DNA of 23,849 nucleotides from contig JAZRSV010000014.1 of the NCBI GenBank assembly GCA_045651685.1, forward strand, positions 1-23,849. Direction: 5' to 3'. The position numbers were made by a program, and so were the translations under genes. Source of the stretch: CAKVLS01 sp045651685. GTDB lineage: Bacteria; Bacillota; Clostridia; Christensenellales; UBA1242. The notes under the pieces were generated by a model, which did no database searches, had not been told where the DNA came from, and saw only the letters and a list, made by a program, of their open reading frames with translations. Every line of letters starts with the position of its first letter. Within the stretch, counting starts at the first letter, position 1. This document shows, one piece after another, positions 21,165 to 23,849 of the stretch.

Positions 21165-23849
21165 ATGTTAAAATTAGACAATATCAATAAGACATATATA
21201 ACTGGAGAGCTAAAAGTCGAAGCGTTAAAAAACTTTTCGCTAGAGTTTAGAAAAAGTGAATTTGTTTCGATATTAGGCCCTAGTGGTTGTGGCAAAACAA
21301 CCCTACTTAATATTGTTGGTGGTCTTGACAGATATACCAGTGGTGACATTGTTATTAATGGTACTTCTACAAAAGAATATAAAGATAAAGATTGGGACAC
21401 ATATCGCAATCACTCTGTTGGTTTTGTTTTTCAAAGCTATAATCTTATCCCACACCAAACAGTATTAGAAAATGTAGAGCTTGCACTGACATTATCTGGT
21501 GTATCAAAAGAAGAACGCAAAAGACGCGCAACAGAAGTTTTGACCAAGGTTGGTTTGCGAGACAAACTAAAAAGCAAACCTAGCCAACTATCAGGTGGTC
21601 AAATGCAAAGAGTTGCAATAGCTAGAGCGTTAGTTAACGATCCAGATATTATACTTGCTGACGAACCAACCGGCGCTCTTGATACAGTATCTAGCATACA
21701 GATTATGGAGTTGTTAAAAGAAATATCAAAAGACAAACTTATCGTCATGGTCACTCACAACCCAGAGCTTGCCGAAAAATATTCTACCAGAATAGTAAAA
21801 CTTTTGGATGGTGAGTTGATAGCCGATAGCAACCCATACAAATCAAGAAAGCGCAAAGCAAAACCCGTAGAACAAACCGAGACAAAACAGGTTAAAAAGA
21901 AAAAATCAAACAAACCTGTAAAAAAGAGAATGTCATTTTTTACAGCACTTGCTTTAAGCTTTAAGAACTTATTAACCAAAAAGACTCGTACATTATTAGT
22001 TGCGTTTGCAGGCTCTATTGGTATAATAGGTATTGCATTAATACTTGCAATATCAAGTGGCTTTTCTACTTATATTAATAAGATGCAAGAAGATACCCTT
22101 TCACAATATCCTGTGCAGATAAATGCAAAGAGTATGGACTTTTCGTCTTTGGTCACATCTATGTTTATAAGTAGAATGGAAAGCCAAAATCCAACACACG
22201 AATTAGATGCTGTTTATCCAAAAGAAAATATCAGCACACTACTTGATAGCATTGGCAATAGCCTTGGCACAAATGACCTAAAGCAATTTAAGACATATAT
22301 TGATGCCAACTATGATAGCATCAAAGAATATGTAAACGATATACAATACACATACAATTTGCCATTAGAATTTTATACCCAAGGCGGTAGCGCTATTCAA
22401 CCAAACAGCAACTCTCTAATGTCTATGATAACAAAGTATTCGTTATACTTCTTTGCATACAATACCAATATCACTTGGGAAGCACAAGTAGTCACAGATC
22501 CTATAACACATCAACCAACCATAAATTATATCTTCAAAAAGACAGACAAAACAGATTATACATTTATGGATAAATACCCAGAAACTCTAAAAATAAAAGA
22601 GGCATTAGAAAAACCAGAAAATAATGGTCAAACAACTTTGTCTAGTTTAGAGGTATTAAGTTTAGTATTTACTATAATGGAAGTTGATATGGATATGTCT
22701 TCTATGTCTTCAGGTATGAGTTTTGGCAAGTCAGATATTTTTTACGAAATGGTTAACAACCAAGAATTAGTTTCTTCGCAATATGATTTGTTAGGAACTA
22801 ACAGCAAATATCCTACTGCCAAAGATGAGGCACTTTTGGTACTAGACAAAAACAATGAAGTAGACGATTATATATTGTATGCTCTAGGCCTTATATCTGA
22901 TAATCAAATGAACAAGATTATGGAAGATCTTGTACATGGCCAAGTGAGTGATAACAAAATTGATTATGACTCTATCATTGGTACCAAGTACAAAATTCTT
23001 ACAGAGTCAGATTATTTTGTAGAAATTGGTGGCACCCTAACAGACATAAGATTGTTAAATACTCCTTATATTGACAAATCACCTAACCCAGATTATAACC
23101 CAGAAAAATATTATGAACTTTATATGCAACAATTTGCCAGCTGCACCAACGAAGTAAAAATTGTTGGTATTGCTAGACTTAACGAAACATCTGACAATGG
23201 CATACTAAAAGTTGGTGTTGCTTATACAAGAAGTTTGACCAACGCCATGATAAATTATCATGCACAAAGCTTGTATGTAGAACAAGACCCAAGCAAAGAA
23301 ATAAAATTAGATAGCCCTGCCAGCATAAACATTTATGTTAATACATTTGAGTCAAAAGACGCTATTAAAAACTTTATTAACAGTTATAATGCACAAGCCG
23401 ATGCAGACCATCAAATAACTTATACAGATTATATCGACTTAATAATGAGTTCTGTTTCTATCATCATCAATGCTATTACTTATGTATTAATTGCTTTTGT
23501 TGGGGTTTCACTTATTGTTAGCTCTATAATGATAGGCATTATCACATACATCTCTGTTATTGAGCGTACCAAAGAAATTGGTGTATTGCGCAGTGTCGGT
23601 GCATCTAAAAAAGATGTCAAGAGAGTATTTACTGCCGAAAGCTTTATTATCGGTCTTGCGAGTGGAAGCTTTGGTATATTAATAACCTTATTCTTAATTA
23701 TACCAATTAACATCTTGTTAAAACATTTTACAAAAATTGCAGGCCTTGCAAGTTTGCCAATTGTTGGATCAATCATACTAATAACAATAAGCATTTTACT
23801 TACTCTTATTGCAGGTCTTATCCCAGCACGAATCGCTGCTAAAAAAGAT
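21165..23849 (+). CDS. fused ABC transporter ATPase/permease (MacB/FtsX type), 3' end outside window
   Basis: An open frame of 895 codons runs to the window edge without a stop. The ATPase has Walker A G-P-S-G-C-G-K-T-T (38-46), signature L-S-G-G-Q (142-146), Walker B with Asp166-Glu167 and switch His198 (MVTHNPE). A very Lys-rich linker (about 225-260) precedes the first membrane helix (about 278-300) and an extracytoplasmic domain of roughly 460 residues. The FtsX-type end carries the S-V-I-E-R-T-K-E-I-G-V-L-R-S-V-G-A-S loop between membrane helices. The sequence stops at the basic loop I-P-A-R-I-A-A-K-K after the last helix, so only a short tail is missing. AAGGA (21151-21155) lies 9 nt before the ATG. 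It is a paralogue of the gene at 15405; as in that gene, ATPase and permease are one chain, suggesting a homodimeric exporter or envelope-remodelling pump. The substrate is unknown. Confidence 0.93.
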   Translation, partial: MLKLDNINKTYITGELKVEALKNFSLEFRKSEFVSILGPSGCGKTTLLNIVGGLDRYTSGDIVINGTSTKEYKDKDWDTYRNHSVGFVFQSYNLIPHQTVLENVELALTLSGVSKEERKRRATEVLTKVGLRDKLKSKPSQLSGGQMQRVAIARALVNDPDIILADEPTGALDTVSSIQIMELLKEISKDKLIVMVTHNPELAEKYSTRIVKLLDGELIADSNPYKSRKRKAKPVEQTETKQVKKKKSNKPVKKRMSFFTALALSFKNLLTKKTRTLLVAFAGSIGIIGIALILAISSGFSTYINKMQEDTLSQYPVQINAKSMDFSSLVTSMFISRMESQNPTHELDAVYPKENISTLLDSIGNSLGTNDLKQFKTYIDANYDSIKEYVNDIQYTYNLPLEFYTQGGSAIQPNSNSLMSMITKYSLYFFAYNTNITWEAQVVTDPITHQPTINYIFKKTDKTDYTFMDKYPETLKIKEALEKPENNGQTTLSSLEVLSLVFTIMEVDMDMSSMSSGMSFGKSDIFYEMVNNQELVSSQYDLLGTNSKYPTAKDEALLVLDKNNEVDDYILYALGLISDNQMNKIMEDLVHGQVSDNKIDYDSIIGTKYKILTESDYFVEIGGTLTDIRLLNTPYIDKSPNPDYNPEKYYELYMQQFASCTNEVKIVGIARLNETSDNGILKVGVAYTRSLTNAMINYHAQSLYVEQDPSKEIKLDSPASINIYVNTFESKDAIKNFINSYNAQADADHQITYTDYIDLIMSSVSIIINAITYVLIAFVGVSLIVSSIMIGIITYISVIERTKEIGVLRSVGASKKDVKRVFTAESFIIGLASGSFGILITLFLIIPINILLKHFTKIAGLASLPIVGSIILITISILLTLIAGLIPARIAAKKD

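Overview
The window is a strongly AT-rich bacterial chromosomal segment. It looks like an uncultured low-GC Firmicute (Bacillota, Clostridia-like). The evidence is consensus sigma-A promoters (TTGACA-17-TATAAT type), strong AGGAGG-type ribosome binding sites, U-rich intrinsic terminators after almost every unit, tRNA genes with encoded CCA, and Firmicute-typical families (YitT/DUF2179, VanZ, DUF1653, fused MacB/FtsX-type ABC exporters). The standard genetic code fits: TGG is used for Trp, and no reading frame needs TGA as a sense codon. I see no insertion sequence, phage module or CRISPR array.

Layout. (1) 137-3482: a GNAT acetyltransferase, a convergent UlaG-like metallo-hydrolase, a probable Mn-type CDF efflux protein with an extra C-terminal domain, and an ATP-grasp ligase. 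(2) 3534-5241: tRNA-Arg(ACG), then a two-gene unit of a transglutaminase-like cysteine protein and a 76-residue partner. (3) 5243-10990: envelope proteins of unknown role, led by a 1348-residue membrane-anchored surface protein with a Pro-Thr stalk, a tandem repeat, a BspA-like leucine-rich region, a Hint (hedgehog/intein) domain and an InlB-type repeat. (4) 11168-13984: an ABC exporter convergent with a YitT-family membrane protein. (5) 14105-15250: a short-ORF operon (52-residue membrane protein coupled to an anchored exported protein). (6) 15312-18711: a fused ATPase/permease, an orphan small transcript, and a VanZ-like protein. (7) 18743-19652: a hypothetical protein, tRNA-Val(GAC) and a DUF1653 protein. 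(8) 19654-21020: trpS with a leader regulatory region, then a second fused ATPase/permease that runs off the window.

The most interesting object is the trpS leader (20787-21020, minus strand). Its promoter drives a 10-codon leader peptide, MINLLVWWRK, with tandem Trp codons and a good ribosome binding site. It is followed by a ladder of five RNA segments with mutually exclusive pairings, ending in an intrinsic terminator. This has the logic of ribosome-mediated (trpL-style) attenuation, but on a Firmicute-like trpS gene, where a T-box would be expected. The TrpRS itself contains no tryptophan, which fits an enzyme that must be made during Trp starvation.

Several start codons should be moved downstream, because a promoter overlaps the longest reading frame and a good ribosome binding site lies in front of an internal start (MBL hydrolase at 1207, transglutaminase-like gene at 3792, YitT gene at 13984).
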